64,000 nt of DNA from Triatoma infestans (lineage: Eukaryota; Arthropoda; Insecta; Hemiptera; Reduviidae): contig JAAEAF010003104.1 of the NCBI GenBank assembly GCA_011037195.1, positions 1-64,000 of the forward strand, read 5' to 3'. Shown here in pieces: positions 22,058 through 34,500 of this stretch. A model generated the notes under the pieces. The model was not told the DNA's origin, searched no databases, and was given only the letters and a program-made list of their open reading frames with translations. Positions within the stretch are counted from its first letter, which is position 1. Every line of letters starts with the position of its first letter. The position numbers were made by a program, and so were the translations under genes.

Positions 22058-22909
22058 CTTCTTCTTTGTTGGCGCTACAACCTAATGTGGGTCTCGGCCT
22101 CCTTCAACATTGTGCGCCAGTCCTCTCTATTTTGCGCTGCCGATTTCCAATTGCTCACTCCCAACAGGGACCTCGCATCCTCAGCCACACCATCCACCCA
22201 TCTCATTTTAGGCCTGCCTACTCTTCTCTTATCATACATCGGTGCCTCTAGCACTTTTTTAGGAATTTCGCCTTCTCCCATTCTGACGACATGGCCAGCC
22301 CATCTAAGCCTGCTAATCTTAATAAATCGGACTAAGTTTATTTCATTGTACAGCAGGCTTAGCTCCCGATTTGTCCGCAATCTCCAGGATTCTCCCTCTT
22401 TTACAGGCCCGAAGATCTTTCTGAGAATCTTTCTCTCAAACCTTAGTAAGCTTTGCTCATCACTTTTGGCAAGTGTCCAGCATTCCGAGGCATAGGTCAG
22501 CACAGGGCAGATAAGTGTCTTGTATATCCTTATCTTGGATATGCGTGAGACGAGCCTACTACTCACATATTTGTATACCCCCAAAAAACACCTATTAGCC
22601 GCAACAATTCTTCGTCTTATTTCGGACTGCATGTTATTGTTGCGGTCTACCTGACTTCCAAGATACACAAAGCTATCCACTCCCTCAAAAGTATGTCCTA
22701 CTACTGTAATTTGATTGACTAGCTCAGTCTCGGTGCACATATATTTTGTCTTTCTTTCGTTTACTCTCAGTCCTATATCACGAGCAGCTTTCTCCAGACT
22801 TATGAATGCTTCTTTGACCGCACTGAGAGATCTACCTATCAGATCTATATCATCTGCGTACGCAAGTAGTTGAACGCTTTTATTAAAAACAGTGCATTCA
22901 AGCTGGATT
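22058..22909 (-). mobile_element. 5'-truncated RTE-like LINE with 12-bp target duplication
   Basis: The insert is exactly bounded by CTCGTTAACTAT repeats. The element reads on the minus strand and ends in a short AAGAAGAAG-type tail, as in RTE-type LINEs. It carries the RT YADD box and the LINE C-terminus. It holds the largest open frame of its kind in the window, so the insertion is younger than the 18.6 kb relative. Confidence 0.8.
22075..22908 (-). CDS. RTE-like LINE polyprotein fragment (RT end to C-terminus)
   Basis: An uninterrupted minus-strand frame begins upstream of the first ATG (22740) with QLLAYADDIDLIGRS, the intact RT catalytic box. VNERKTKYM, VYLGSQVDRNN, TYASECWTLAKSD, RKILRKIFGPVKEGESW and RLRWAGHVVRM follow. 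It stops at 22075. The start is artificial, because the element is truncated by incomplete reverse transcription. The missing part would hold the endonuclease and RT fingers. Not a host gene. Confidence 0.75.
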   Translation of the reverse strand: MQLECTVFNKSVQLLAYADDIDLIGRSLSAVKEAFISLEKAARDIGLRVNERKTKYMCTETELVNQITVVGHTFEGVDSFVYLGSQVDRNNNMQSEIRRRIVAANRCFLGVYKYVSSRLVSRISKIRIYKTLICPVLTYASECWTLAKSDEQSLLRFERKILRKIFGPVKEGESWRLRTNRELSLLYNEINLVRFIKISRLRWAGHVVRMGEGEIPKKVLEAPMYDKRRVGRPKMRWVDGVAEDARSLLGVSNWKSAAQNREDWRTMLKEAETHIRL

Positions 22910-22921
22910 CTCGTTAACTAT

Positions 22922-22923
22922 GT

Positions 22924-22956
<33 letters not shown>

Positions 22957-23115
22957 GACACTGTTTGCCTGGACTTTACACTTCTAATGAATGATACTGT
23001 ATGGTACTGGAGTGGAAAATGGGTAATGACACGTAGTGATTGGCTGTATGAACTCAGTATATGAACTGTCCTTGAACTGTCTGTCTCTGGACTGTCCGTC
23101 GCTCTATATATATAT
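22922..23115 (+). repeat. Repeat R, copy 2, right part
   Basis: Continues repeat R after the LINE, with an (ATA)n run at 22925-22953 and the CTGAACTGTC / GGACTGTCCGTC strings shared with copy 1. Confidence 0.55.
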
Positions 23116-23515
23116 TGTAACGTTTTCCCCACTAAACTAGCTACTGCAATTAGTTCTATGTGGGTTCGTTTAGATAAAATACTCTAAACTTCAATAAGAA
23201 AAACACCAATTTATTGTTTTACACAATAAATTACAAATAAAACACTTAATAATAATTAATTCACAGTTTACACCAAAAAAAAAGTTCACTTTGTATACAT
23301 TTTTCACAAATGCACATTTCGTTTGTAACAAGAATCTCTCTAAACTCTCTGTGGTCCCACTATTTATGCCGGTGGAGAAAGGTCTAGAAGGTTATAGATT
23401 GTTCTAGAAAGGGCTAGAACGCACCACCAGCGATTCCTAGCGGCCACTAGGAGAACTTGAGGTACTTGCTTTCTCTCCTAGATGGCTTTTTTCGAGGAAA
23501 TCATGAAGAACGGAA
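23116..23515 (-). repeat. Possible solo LTR, minus orientation
   Basis: On the minus strand a TATA-like CATAAATAG lies near 23360, an AATAAA signal near 23200-23230, and the end GGGGAAAACGTTACA near 23116. This promoter-then-polyA order fits an LTR. No coding region, primer site or paired LTR is visible, and repeat R overlaps this end, so the boundaries are unsure. Confidence 0.3.
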
Positions 23516-23518
23516 CAA

Positions 23519-23745
23519 AAAAAAAAAATTCAGTAAAGACTCAATTCCTGTTGATAAATGTTGATCTCCCTACGACTTTTTATTTTTGATATTTTCTCTT
23601 CATAATATATACACATATACACCATTTGATAAAAAAATTTCTTCTTGTAGGGAATTGCGAAACATGTATTTCTGGTAAAAACTCGAAATTTCGAAAAATT
23701 ACATGGAAGGTAATACTTCTTCTTACTAGGAGTAAGAGATACTAA
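23519..23745 (-). repeat. CCGGAAG repeat, left-arm fragment, reverse
   Basis: It has the TATACACATATACACCATTTG tract and the end TTCTTCTTACTAGGAGTAAGAGATA. Only the left arm remains. Confidence 0.65.
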
Positions 23746-23810
23746 ATTTCAACATTTAATTCTAAAGATCATAAGTTTCGTTTTCGTAAATATATCTCTT
23801 AATGAATGCA

Positions 23811-23912
23811 ACACAATTACGCGGAGGTTCCGTGTTCCAGTCCAGCAGTTTCGCCCTTAGATTTTCTTTTCTTAGAAGCCTCTACAGCTCACTGTCCAGT
23901 GATGGACATGCT
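23811..23912 (+). repeat. SINE-1 fragment
   Basis: It matches the middle of the SINE at 31003: ACGCGGAGGTTCCGTGTTC, CCCTTAGATTTTC, AGCCTCTACA-CTCACTGTCC and GTGATG. The tRNA-like head is mostly lost. Confidence 0.6.
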
Positions 23913-23914
23913 TC

Positions 23915-25250
23915 CCCTAATTCCTTTCCGATCACCGGTACTTGGGTGTATTTAAGGTCCGTTCCTATCCTTTTGGATATACCAGTCTCCCTGTGCAAGC
24001 CGAAGTATCGTTTGACAGGATAAGGATGCTTTAGTGTAAGGCCTCACCGTGGCATTCTTCCCGTGTGTAACTCCTTTCCTCTTGGTACTGGGAAGGGGTA
24101 GTTTAAGGACGTACCTACCCTCTTGGGGTTTACCAGTGCCCCCGTTGCAAGCGACGGGGTCGTTTAACAAGAGAAGAATGTCACCACCATGGAGAGGCTG
24201 TTAGTGCAATACCTCTCCATGGCAGAACTGCCGAACCCAGGCACACCCCAGGCTTGACCCATTTAAGCGGGCAAAGTGGTCCCACTCCACTCCCAGAAGC
24301 AGGAGAAGGCACCCCCTCCTCTAGCAGCCACTGGTAAACCGCGCACACCCAGCAAATGCGCTTCCAGCTATGGGGCTGGCACCGGGGTTTAATTTATATC
24401 GCGAGTCTCTTCCCGGCTCAACTCATGACATCGGTCATTGGAGTTGTTGGCTAAAACACGGCCACTACGAATCCAACCTCAATTGCAAGCAATTGGCTTG
24501 GAAACTGGTGTTTGCACCAATAGTTCAGTATTTCAACTCTAACGAACTAGCGTAAACTGGTCGCACGCCTGATGGATCAACAGATTCCATCTACTGATTC
24601 CTATCCATTGCTTCAAGTACAGGGGTTCAGTATCCCAGGATACTTACAGGCAACCCTGCAAAGAGAAAGGATCAGGATAGGATTGATCGGGGTGAAGGAT
24701 TCCCCAACCCGGAGAGCAGAGGCTGATCGCCGAAGGGTGGGCAATGGTGACGCCACATACCCACGCCCAACCGCACCATGGCAAGTTCTTGTGAGAGATT
24801 GGGAGAAGGCGGAAATACCCCTCGAGGGCAAACCAACCAACTCCCGCCCAGTTAAAATGCTTGGAAAAATTTATATCTTCCCTGCAGGGACTCTGCCGGG
24901 CTGACTCACGATCCCGTGGTACCATTATGTAGAGAGAACAAGCCTCCTACTTAAAGGCCTAGAATGGTCACTGGCCCGACCATCAACAGGCAAGCTTGTC
25001 CATGGACTACGGTTTTGCAACACCCTCCTGACAAGGCTGGGACCATTCAGATGAAGCGGGCATTCCGTACCCGAACCTCACCATGGCAGTAGTTTCAGCC
25101 AGGTACTCTTCCGCTTGTTGACCCTCGAGGAAGCGGGGTTGAGTCAGAGCGTGGAAGCTTAAACTTGGTTGGCCGCCAATACCGGATCGTAGAGAAGGCA
25201 GAGTCTACCTTAGCTTCGACGGGCCGCACCTCCTAGCGTAGGGCACTTCC
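23915..25250. other. GC-rich block with tandem duplication, unknown origin
   Basis: Base composition jumps well above the surroundings. Two adjacent units (about 23915-24050 and 24055-24222) align: TCCTTTCC, GTACTGGG/GTACTTGGG, TTTAAGG, CCTA-CCT-TTGG, TACCAGT, GCAAGC, TCGTTT and GTTAGTG-AA-CCTC-CC-TGGCA. The rest is single-copy, with scattered ACCATGGCA strings. An open frame of 110 codons at 24572-24904 has no recognisable motif. It could be the 5' region of a retroelement or a processed piece of transferred DNA. I cannot tell which. Confidence 0.5.
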
Positions 25251-25254
25251 TTAT

Positions 25255-25398
25255 AGTTACGAAAATACATACTTCCACTGATCAACTGATTTTCCCCGAC
25301 TTCACTCAAACACAAAATATGTTTTTCCGAAGATAGCTCAATTTCGAAAATTCAACATCATCGCAATACTTGCTTTTACCAGCTGTAAAAGAAAGTAA
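25255..25398 (-). repeat. CCGGAAG-type repeat, left-arm fragment, reverse
   Basis: Diverged left arm (CATACTTCCACTGATCAACTG, then TTTTTCCGAAGATAGCTCAATTTCG, then TTTTACCAGCTGTAAAAGAAAGT). It ends only about 30 bp before the first coding exon of the Mab-21 gene. Confidence 0.55.
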
Positions 25399-25430
25399 AT
25401 GTGTGATAAAAATAATTTTTTTTGTTCCAG

Positions 25431-25575
25431 TGGCGAGAAAGAATGGGCTGTGGGCCCAGTTCCAGGGCTCAACATGGCAAAGATCTAAAACTCACTGGAT
25501 CAAATTTAATATTTACCCAAGGACAATTAGCAGCTTTAAACTCTTATTTTTCCGATCTTGTAGATAATTCAGAAT
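25431..25575 (+). CDS. Mab-21 gene exon 1 (5'UTR end plus codons 1-44)
   Basis: The acceptor TTTTTTTGTTCCAG precedes 25431 and the donor is GTAAGT at 25576. The frame is also open upstream of the ATG (W-R-E-R), so a longer N-terminus from an unseen exon is possible. The ATG at 25443 is preferred for its good context and the MGC start. Ends in phase 1. Confidence 0.8.
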
Positions 25576-28500
25576 GTAAGTAACTTATTTTTACAATATG
25601 TCTTCTTTTTTTTCAAGATAAACTGCTTCTAATTTAAAATTTTTAACTACCATAAAAGTTATTTTTAAAATCCTCTATAAAATCGTTGATTTCTTATTGG
25701 AATAAACACTATTATAAACTAATTTATCCTCTTTTTGTAAGGCCGAACAAATATTCGGTTTATGACTTCTTCTTTTTTATTTATTACTTGAATGATGAAC
25801 AAAACAAAGATGTAAAACAATGAGTTCTTTATTTTGAGACCGACAATTCGATCATATTCAATAGGCCTTTTTCAAGATAGTGTTAAATTGATTGCTTTAT
25901 CAATCTTGGCAATAAACTATATAACAAAAACAACTATATAACGAGCAGGCGTGGTGAGGTGGTCTACTTCCTCATCTATCTTGCATGTAGAAAAAATAAT
26001 TAACGGTCTTCCAGAGCAAAACAAGGCTACAATCTTGGTAAAATGCAGTGGAAAGGGAATCATAAGCTCTCGTCACCCAACAGCCAATCATATGCGTAGA
26101 GGGGAAAATTGACCTCTACAACTAGCTATTTATATTCAAGGTGGAAGGAGAAGTAGGCCCCGCCCTCTCCGGCTTGTTCTATAACTACCCACCATATTTC
26201 TTGCCAGTGTTGATTTAACATCAAGTCAACAGTGCCCTGAAGAGCCTGTTGCATTATTGGTAAAACCTTCGAATCTCTGCTCAAAGACCTAGTGTTATGC
26301 ATAGACTGGCCGCGGAAACCTAAGATCAAATAACGAAATAAAACATTTTACCAATTGAAAAGAACTGTCTTTACTAGATAATAAACAAATTTAATTGAGA
26401 TGAAGTAATAATTAATGTTTTTATTTAATTAGGTTTTTCAAAAGATCCAGGCAATGAAAAAAGTTTAGTACTGATAGAAAGGCTAATTCAAAGATTAGTT
26501 TGTGGCGTAGGAATATTAGACAGCCGATTTTCTTCAAAATTTCTAATTACACTTGAACCACATAAACTGAATAACAAGGTAAATAATGCCAAACAGTGAG
26601 TAACAAAGTAATGCGTTTTTAGACCCGAATACAGAGCGATGCGAATGTGGCAACTGAACTTGAGTGCAAAATACTCCCGTATTTAATATTAATTTTTTTC
26701 TGCAACCAATTAAATTCAAATACTTCCTCTCTTTAATATAACCTCACATCAGTTGTTATTTGGGTTTTGTTTTACAATTTGTTCTTATTTTCGCATATTG
26801 CCGCTAGAAGTCGGGCTAGTTAGAGTGGAATAATATTACTTTTCTTCGCTGGTGAGAAAAAGTATTCTGTTTTTCTTTTGTCACTTATATTGAAAAGTAT
26901 AATTTCATTCATTACTTTTGATTTAATAATTTCACGTTACCACATGGTTGCAGAAAAAAAATCAATTTATTTAGTAGCAAGAAATATATATATATGTTAA
27001 AAACGTACAAAAACCTTTTAATTAATATTTGTCAAAGTGTAACTGCATTTAACTTTCTATTTTTGTTATCAAGGTCTAAACTCAATTTATGCCCTAACTT
27101 CTATAAGTTGATTATGTCTTGGTTAGCTATCACGTGAAATATAAAGGTATGGGGATAGTGTGGGGGGGGGCTCAACTCCTGTCATTCAATAACTTAATAC
27201 TGCAAACTAACCCATGTTGAAATGTGACACGCAATATTGAATTAACATGATAAATTTAGTGAATCAAATAAAACTATTTTTAGTTTTATGATAAAAATAA
27301 TATGGTTTCTTAAACTTTATTGATTTTTAATATAACATATATCAATTTGTTTTTAATATTTAAATTTAAAAAATATTTTTAGTCATAGTTTAGGCAAAAA
27401 TAAGTTTTCGACATTAATTTAATATGAGATTTACCTTCTTTTTTTTTTTAAATTTTGTTTAACATTTTTACTTTAACTTACTGTTGTAAAAGGAATTATT
27501 GCAATCTTGCCAAGTTCTCGAAACCGGAAAATCCTAAAGAGTATTTTTAGAAATTGTCTTGGGGGCTCTCATGTCTCATGAGGGTACGATGAGGACCATA
27601 TCGACATAAGCGTGAGAAGTATTATTAGCATACAACTTTCGGTTGCGGACGAGACTATGAAAGGTCAGGATGAGATAGAATCCAATGAATAGTGGATACA
27701 AACTTTTAAGGGAGGTCATAATAAGATTGAGTGCAAATTGAGACATGCGAACGAATTTCTTCTCTTCAAAATTGATCGAGATGATTAAAAAGTGGTGGGT
27801 TCGAGAGAGATTATAAGATCAGTATTAGCAGTTTGGGAAGAGGACACCCTTAAAGGGCTAATGGGGGAAGGCAATTGTATTAGAGATATTTTCCATGATA
27901 CCCTGTTTTTTTTGTGTGGTCATCGACCGGTTTCGGGCGTTCGCCCATCTTCAGGATGCGTTTGTCAAACATTGTGATAACATAGATTTGCACAGAGCAA
28001 ATTTAGTTTATACACTGACTGGTCTTTAAATGTTGTTATGGTCTAACTAGGTCAGGAAGGAGGAGGGGGATGGTATCTGAGTGGGAAAAAACACATGTTT
28101 GGGTCTTTAAAGGGGCACATTTTTCTTTAAAAATGGAAACATCCAACAAGTAGGGGTCTATATCTTTAACTACGTTGTTAGAGGGAGATTTACTTTATAA
28201 TTAATTATCCATACTATCTTACTATTATATTTATTTATAACAGCGCAAAATAACACTGTGTCAGCCGTGGGCTGCTGTGAAAAGTTACCGACAAGATATG
28301 GATGATCGTAAGGTCTGCTCTGTGCAAATCTATGTTATCACACTGTTTGACAAACGCATCCTGAAGATGGGCGAACGCCCGAAACCGGTCGATGACTACA
28401 CAAAAAAAACAGGGTATCATGGATAATATTAAATCAGGGTATAATAACTATAATATTAAATAAGGTATCATGAAAAAAAATCTACAAATCTCATATCAAT

Positions 28501-31500
28501 TTGAACGCAGAATTTAAAGATGATCCTGTTTTTCCATTTTTAGCCGGGAAATAGTTTAAGCTATCTGGTACGTCTGGATGAACTTTCTTCTCCTTCACTA
28601 TATCCAGAAACCGCAGGACCAACCTGTCATCTTGTAGAACCAGAAGGTGGTCCACAAGGTTTTGCTAGGCTAAGAATTTCTGGCCCTGGTTCTGAAAATT
28701 GGGCTGAATTTGTGAGCAGTCAAGGATATTTAAGGAGGTAAATTATGATGAATAATAATAATAAATATTTTTAAGAATAACTTGTTATCAAAATAAAATC
28801 AGCTTCAGATACTTTCCGTATTAGCCTGCTTCTTTTTGTGGTCAATTGTGTTTGTGGAACGCCCGGTTTTGGGCGTTCGCCCATCTTCAGGATGCGTTTG
28901 TCAAACTGTGATAACACAGACTTGCACAAAGCAAATTCAGTTTACACACTTAGTTATCACACTGTTTGACAAACGCATACTGAAGATGGGCGAACGCCCG
29001 AAACTGGTCGATGACCAAAAAAAGAAGCTGGCTAACACGGAAAATATCTCTGACGCTTTCCAGTTCTGCGGAACCAACCACAGCTTATTTATAACTATAG
29101 AAATATTAATTAAATTTACCTGCCTTTAGAGACAAGGTACAAGAACGATTTGTTGAATTGTTGGCACAATCAGCTGCCAGAAGTAATGTGGTTGGACGAC
29201 CTTGTGAAGTAGATGAAAGCAGGGTTTGCGGTAGTCCTGGCAAAGTGGTGGATGCAACACATCTTCATAGATTACTTCAATCATCCGCTAAAGAACAGAT
29301 GTATTATGGGACAGGTAAATTTATAGATGTTTCAAAAGTTATTTTTAATAACTTCATATCCTTATATTTCTATTAAGAATATATTGGGTGTAAATATTTA
29401 GGGTTGCATTTAATCCGTTAGGAAAGGTGTTTCTTACTGTACCTTTCAGATAGATAGATAATAATATTTATTTACAATTTTTACATACATATTTACAAAT
29501 GACATTGAAGTTCCAATGTGATAAACATTACACCTTTCGTCTACAAGATAAAACTGACATATTGCTGTTGGGAATTTATATTGCAGGGAAAAAGGAAGGA
29601 AAAACCTGCAGCTCAGGGGGAAGGGTTAATTAAGGATACTTCTAATTCTTTTGTGTCTGTAAGTAATTGTTCTGTCATAGTTTCCAATTTCGCGGCAAAG
29701 GGGGTTTGTGTGGCAGTCTAAGGATGTCAGAAGTTTTAGTAGTCTACTTTTGATGTAGTTGTGAACAGTTTCTGTTGAAGTTATCTCGTGTAAGTGGGTG
29801 ACTTTAGTGTAGCGTGGTGAGTCAGTCGCGAGTCTAAGAAATTTGTTCTGTATAGTCTGTAATTTTTTGATATTAGTGGCACAGGTTAGGCTCCAGGCAG
29901 AGGAAGCGTATAGCAATATCGGCCTGATTACAGTTTTGTAGAGTAGAAGTTTGTTACGTGCAGTCATTTTGGAGTCACGGGAGAGTAGGGGAAAGAGTAG
30001 TCTGATGGCCATCTTACCTGAGTTGACTTTGTCCTATATGTGAGTAGTAAAGTTTAGTCTGCTGTCTAGAGTTATTCCAAGATATTTAACTCTGTTTGTC
30101 CATGGTATAATGGTGTTGTTATATTTGGTGAGTTTGTTGATTATGGGTCTGCGTTTACTGTACCTTTCAATTTTATGAATGAATTTACTTGAAACTAATA
30201 ATTTTAATAACATATTTAATGGTGGAACAATAAATGAACAATATGTTATTAATAGCATATTAGCTCTCTCAAAAACCTTCCTAAAATTCATTTTCTTGAA
30301 AACGTTTGAAATAAAAGTATTTATTTCTCTGTGTGAGAAGTATGCACACACAATTTAGAGAAGAGTCTCGATAACAGTATGGTTAAAGTTAAAGACTATT
30401 TTGCCGTGTTGTAAAGTGTACTGGTTCGATTTTTTTTTTTTTTTTTAATAAAAGGATTAAAATAAGTAATAATTATTAAGTTTGAATTAAATATTTCTTT
30501 AGCCGAAAATGCGCCTTCACTAAATGAATTTTTTCGGTGGGTTTTTCGTAATTAAAAAGAAAAACAGCTAGAAAAGTATCGTTATGGTACAATTTATGGC
30601 CAATCACCACCGATAAAATATTACAAAAATGCTCATTTGAAGAAAACTGGCCAACCAAAAATGCGGCATTATTTGTATAGTTTTTCTGAAACGGTTCAAC
30701 AAATTGTCTATAATCTTGGTATGCTAATAGCATATACCTAACATTTTTATATGAAACTTATCGAGAATACAATGACATTGTGCTTAATCTATATTGATTT
30801 TTAAGTCTGTTGGGACTGGATAGAAGGATGGCCTTGTTATTTACAATATTCTCGCATTCAGGCAGCTAATATGTCCTAAAAGCTAAGTATAAAGTTTGGT
30901 ACTCCTTTACTTATATTTATACCAAATATTAAGGTCAAATAAATGTTTAGTGAATTATGATTCTAATTTTAAAGAATACTTGTTAGTTAGAATTTAGGGA
31001 GAAGGAAGGGATTAATTAGCTCAGTGGTAGCGCGCTGGACTAGCAACGCGGAGGTCCCGGGTTCGAATCTAGCATGGTGCCCTTAGATTTTCTCTTCCTA
31101 GGAGCCTCTACAACTCACTGTCCGGTGATGAGCAGTGTTGTGTGTAGCTAGAGAATACTGTTTGGAGGCCGGCTGTGCATTGGAGAAGGCTCCGGGGGGC
31201 ACAATAGATCTTTCAGATCGCAGTGCAATAATCCCCTACAACAATCTACCTAGTTAAAATTTAATAATTGTTGTTAGAAAAAACGATCGATGACTACTAA
31301 ATGGAAGCAGGCGATCTCAGAAAAAAAAGACCTCCGAGGCTCCCCAACTTGCGAATCTTCCACCTATTCAAAAAAAAATCCTAATTACTATCTTAATTAT
31401 ATCTCAATGTATTTCTCTTTAGCCTTTTATTTATTTATTTTTTTTTTTCAGGAGAGAGTTATAGTAAAAAATTTCCTGATCCAAGAGATTTTAGAATAGC

Positions 31501-34500
31501 TATAGTTGAAGGATGTTCCTGTGTAAGATTGAGAGTTGGTATGATATACTCCAGAGATATCGGCGTAGAAACTGATGTTGAGGTATTGTACTGAAATAGT
31601 TTCACAAAAAAAGCATTTTACTTTTAATCATTTTGTGAATAAAAATCAATTTGTTTTAATAGATATGCTTAAATAATATTTGGTGGCAATTTATTAATGA
31701 AATTCAGTTTAAATAAATGAAAATATGATTTCTTTTAAACTTAGAACTAAGACTAGCAGCCACTTTTTGCAGTTCTTTATTGGCCATGAATAATCTAAAA
31801 TTTAGGAGTTTTATTTCATATAATTTATGGCAGTTTTTCTTTAAAGTAAGGAGAGTATATAGTGCATTTTTTTATCGATCGGTTTCTATGCAATTTAATG
31901 ATGAAATTCTAATAGAAATTGGAAGAATCAGTGAAAAGAAAGAACTTATCTGGAAGTGGGGATAGAAAAGTTTACTGGTAAAGTTTATTTATTTATCGTT
32001 TATTTATTATACTGTATTGTGAGAAGACAACTAGTGCTATCTACAACACTAGTAGTGCTTGTCAACCACTTCGTACCTACATAATACATTATTGACATTT
32101 CATCGACATTTTATTATTTATTAGACATTTCTGGGCCGAAGGGAAAAAATTGCTTGTCATTTACAAAAGGGGCGATGGCACCAACCCGCTCTTTTCAGAG
32201 CGAAGGTGAAGCTTTTTACGCCTAGCCTACTGTAAATATTTTAAGTAGTTTTTAAATGTTAATTTTAATTGTTTTAATTAAAATTTAATTACGAAATGAT
32301 TACTCGTAGCGAGTATTAACTTTATTTATTTATTTGTTATAACTACCGTCGTTATTTTTTAAATAATATTCATAATTAAATATAAATTTATATTTTGTAT
32401 TTATATATATAATTTATTTATTTTTTCATCACTAGTATTATTGAATATGTTAATGCGCGGAGTAGATGCAGAATGGATAGTTGCATGTACAAGAAAAGCA
32501 TAGAGGTTGGATAGTCGGTGTGGGTGATGAGAACTGGCGGACCCGTTAAGGAGGCCGTTGTAATGTCTCTCATGTCCGTTAGCAGCGGGGTCAATCCTAG
32601 TGAAGGAAACTAATTAGCGAGAATAGATTGGAAAATCCGAAACTGGTAGAGTACTCTGCAATGTCGTTTCTATTAAGGACGTTTTTTTTCGGATGCTCCA
32701 CGCAAAGGTGAAATGAGCTAGTAGACAAGAAAATAGCGAGGAGATTCCAGAAAGTGCGGAATCTCAGAAAAATGAATAATTAGAAACCATTAATACGTTA
32801 TAAGCAGCCTAAAATGGATATGATATTATGTAAGATGATATTCAAAAATAGAAGCTGCTTCTCCACTGTGCTAAGAAACACCCTTTGGAGGCGAATAATA
32901 AATATTAAGCTACAATCCATCCTAAACAATGCAATCTGAGGAAAAAGAACGCTGTAATAATCAAGATATCAAAGGTAAAGTGGACCTATGGAGCTCCAAG
33001 TTCAAGAATCTCTTGAATTGCCAGGATCTAAAATCGGAAGAAATTGACGAGGCAATCTCTGATTTTCTTGCCTTTCTCCCGGGATATGAATGCTGATTTA
33101 AGGACCCCACAGCACTCTGTCATTCGCTTTTACAGGTTGAGAAAGGCCAACAAGATAGCATCAAAAACTAATGGTACAAGTAAGACCTCAAATTCTCAGA
33201 GGGCCAACAGAGCTGCTCTTCAGTAACGACAATAGTAATATCAGTATAAGGTAGATAAAAATATGAGCCCTTTTTGCAGGGCGTACTTTACCGTCACTAA
33301 AAGTAATATAAGAGCAAATCCCTACATATAATTACTGTAATCGCTCAGTATAACTACTGTAATAGGAAGGCAAGTGTTGTTCAAGATAACATGAACTCTG
33401 GGTATAAATATTGACGTTTATGAAACAGCCCTTTTCAATACTAATATAATGACAGTAGATCTCCAGGCAGTACATATCGCAATAAAGTCTATTTCACTCG
33501 ATTATATAATTATCACCCTGATTTACAATGGAGGAGCTAAGAACCAGTGTCATTCGTTGTAAGTTAAATAAGGTTACCAGTTTTGACATAGTTCCTAACG
33601 AATGTTTTAAAAGTTTTTAGTTCGTAAGAAGTAGTGCCATTTTTTGTGGTCATTCGAACCTAGATAACGGTTCACTTTTTTTGTGACTGAGTAGGGATTT
33701 GCTCTTATATTACTTTTAGTGACGGTAAAGTACGCCCTGCAAAAATGGCTCATATTTTTATCCACCTTATCTAATTTAATGTTTTACCTCTTATTAATTT
33801 TCGGTTCACAAAATTAAACAAAATATTGACTCACACATTTTTTATCTCATGCCATTAAGATTAATTTGGTGGTAACTTTTTTACTTAAATAAATACCTGA
33901 TTGAAAATACTTGTGTTGAATTTGCAGGTCACTTTAGTGTTGGGAATAGGTTTCACATCTTGGCCAAGTTCAGCACAATTTCCAGCTAGAATTGATTTAA
34001 CACATCCTGAATGTCTGCTCTATCATCAAGCTTCGTCAACTGTAAGTTTTTTAGAAGGATTGATATACTTGCTATTTATACCCGTTTTATTGATGTGATC
34101 AGTTCATTGTTATTAGAGAAGTCTTATTATTAAAAATTCTTGATGATATTACAATAACTGTAGTCATTGATGAAGTTTATACAATATTACTAATGCCAAT
34201 TCTAGTACTTGGTTGAGTATTTTTATTGTAGGTATGACCAAAATCTGATGTCAAATAATTAGTATTGCTGTTCCTTTAATTCTCATACATTTAATTACAT
34301 CATCCAAAAATTAATTTTATGGGAAAAATGTTTTATTAATAATGACTGTCCCAATTATGAGTAAAAATTGTGTTAAAGTTTCTTATTTTATGTAAATTTC
34401 TAAGATTATAAATGAAAATTATATGTATAAAGCATGGCAACTTAGTTGTGAAACTTGTTGGGGGAATTAAATAATGTCACAGCATACTAGAGAGCTTTGA

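Larger units (their letters stand above)
27872..28430. mobile_element. Hammerhead element, inverted pair in intron 2
   Basis: The left arm (27872-28030, minus) and right arm (28290-28430, plus) are inverted copies of the same short element. Both carry the ribozyme-like motif and the ATTTGCACAGAG / CTCTGTGCAAAT flank. The outer ends CATGATACCCTG / CAGGGTATCATG also match. The interior of about 260 bp is unrelated. Confidence 0.7.
28806..29092. mobile_element. Hammerhead element, tight inverted pair in intron 3
   Basis: Two arms face each other with almost no spacer: minus arm 28806-28945, plus arm 28946-29092. It ends about 38 bp before exon 4, so the foldback would sit beside the splice acceptor. 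Both arms keep the GACAAACGCAT flank. Confidence 0.7.

Noticed and set aside
22085..22495. 136-codon + strand frame
   Set aside because: Antisense shadow of the RTE-like LINE coding region on the minus strand.
27872..29092. CRISPR-like array, from the repeated motif near 27.9-29.0 kb
   Set aside because: Copies alternate in orientation, spacing is irregular and the context is an animal intron.
31011..31085. tRNA gene
   Set aside because: A- and B-boxes are good, but the acceptor and anticodon stems do not pair properly and the same sequence continues into a repeated body, so it is a SINE.
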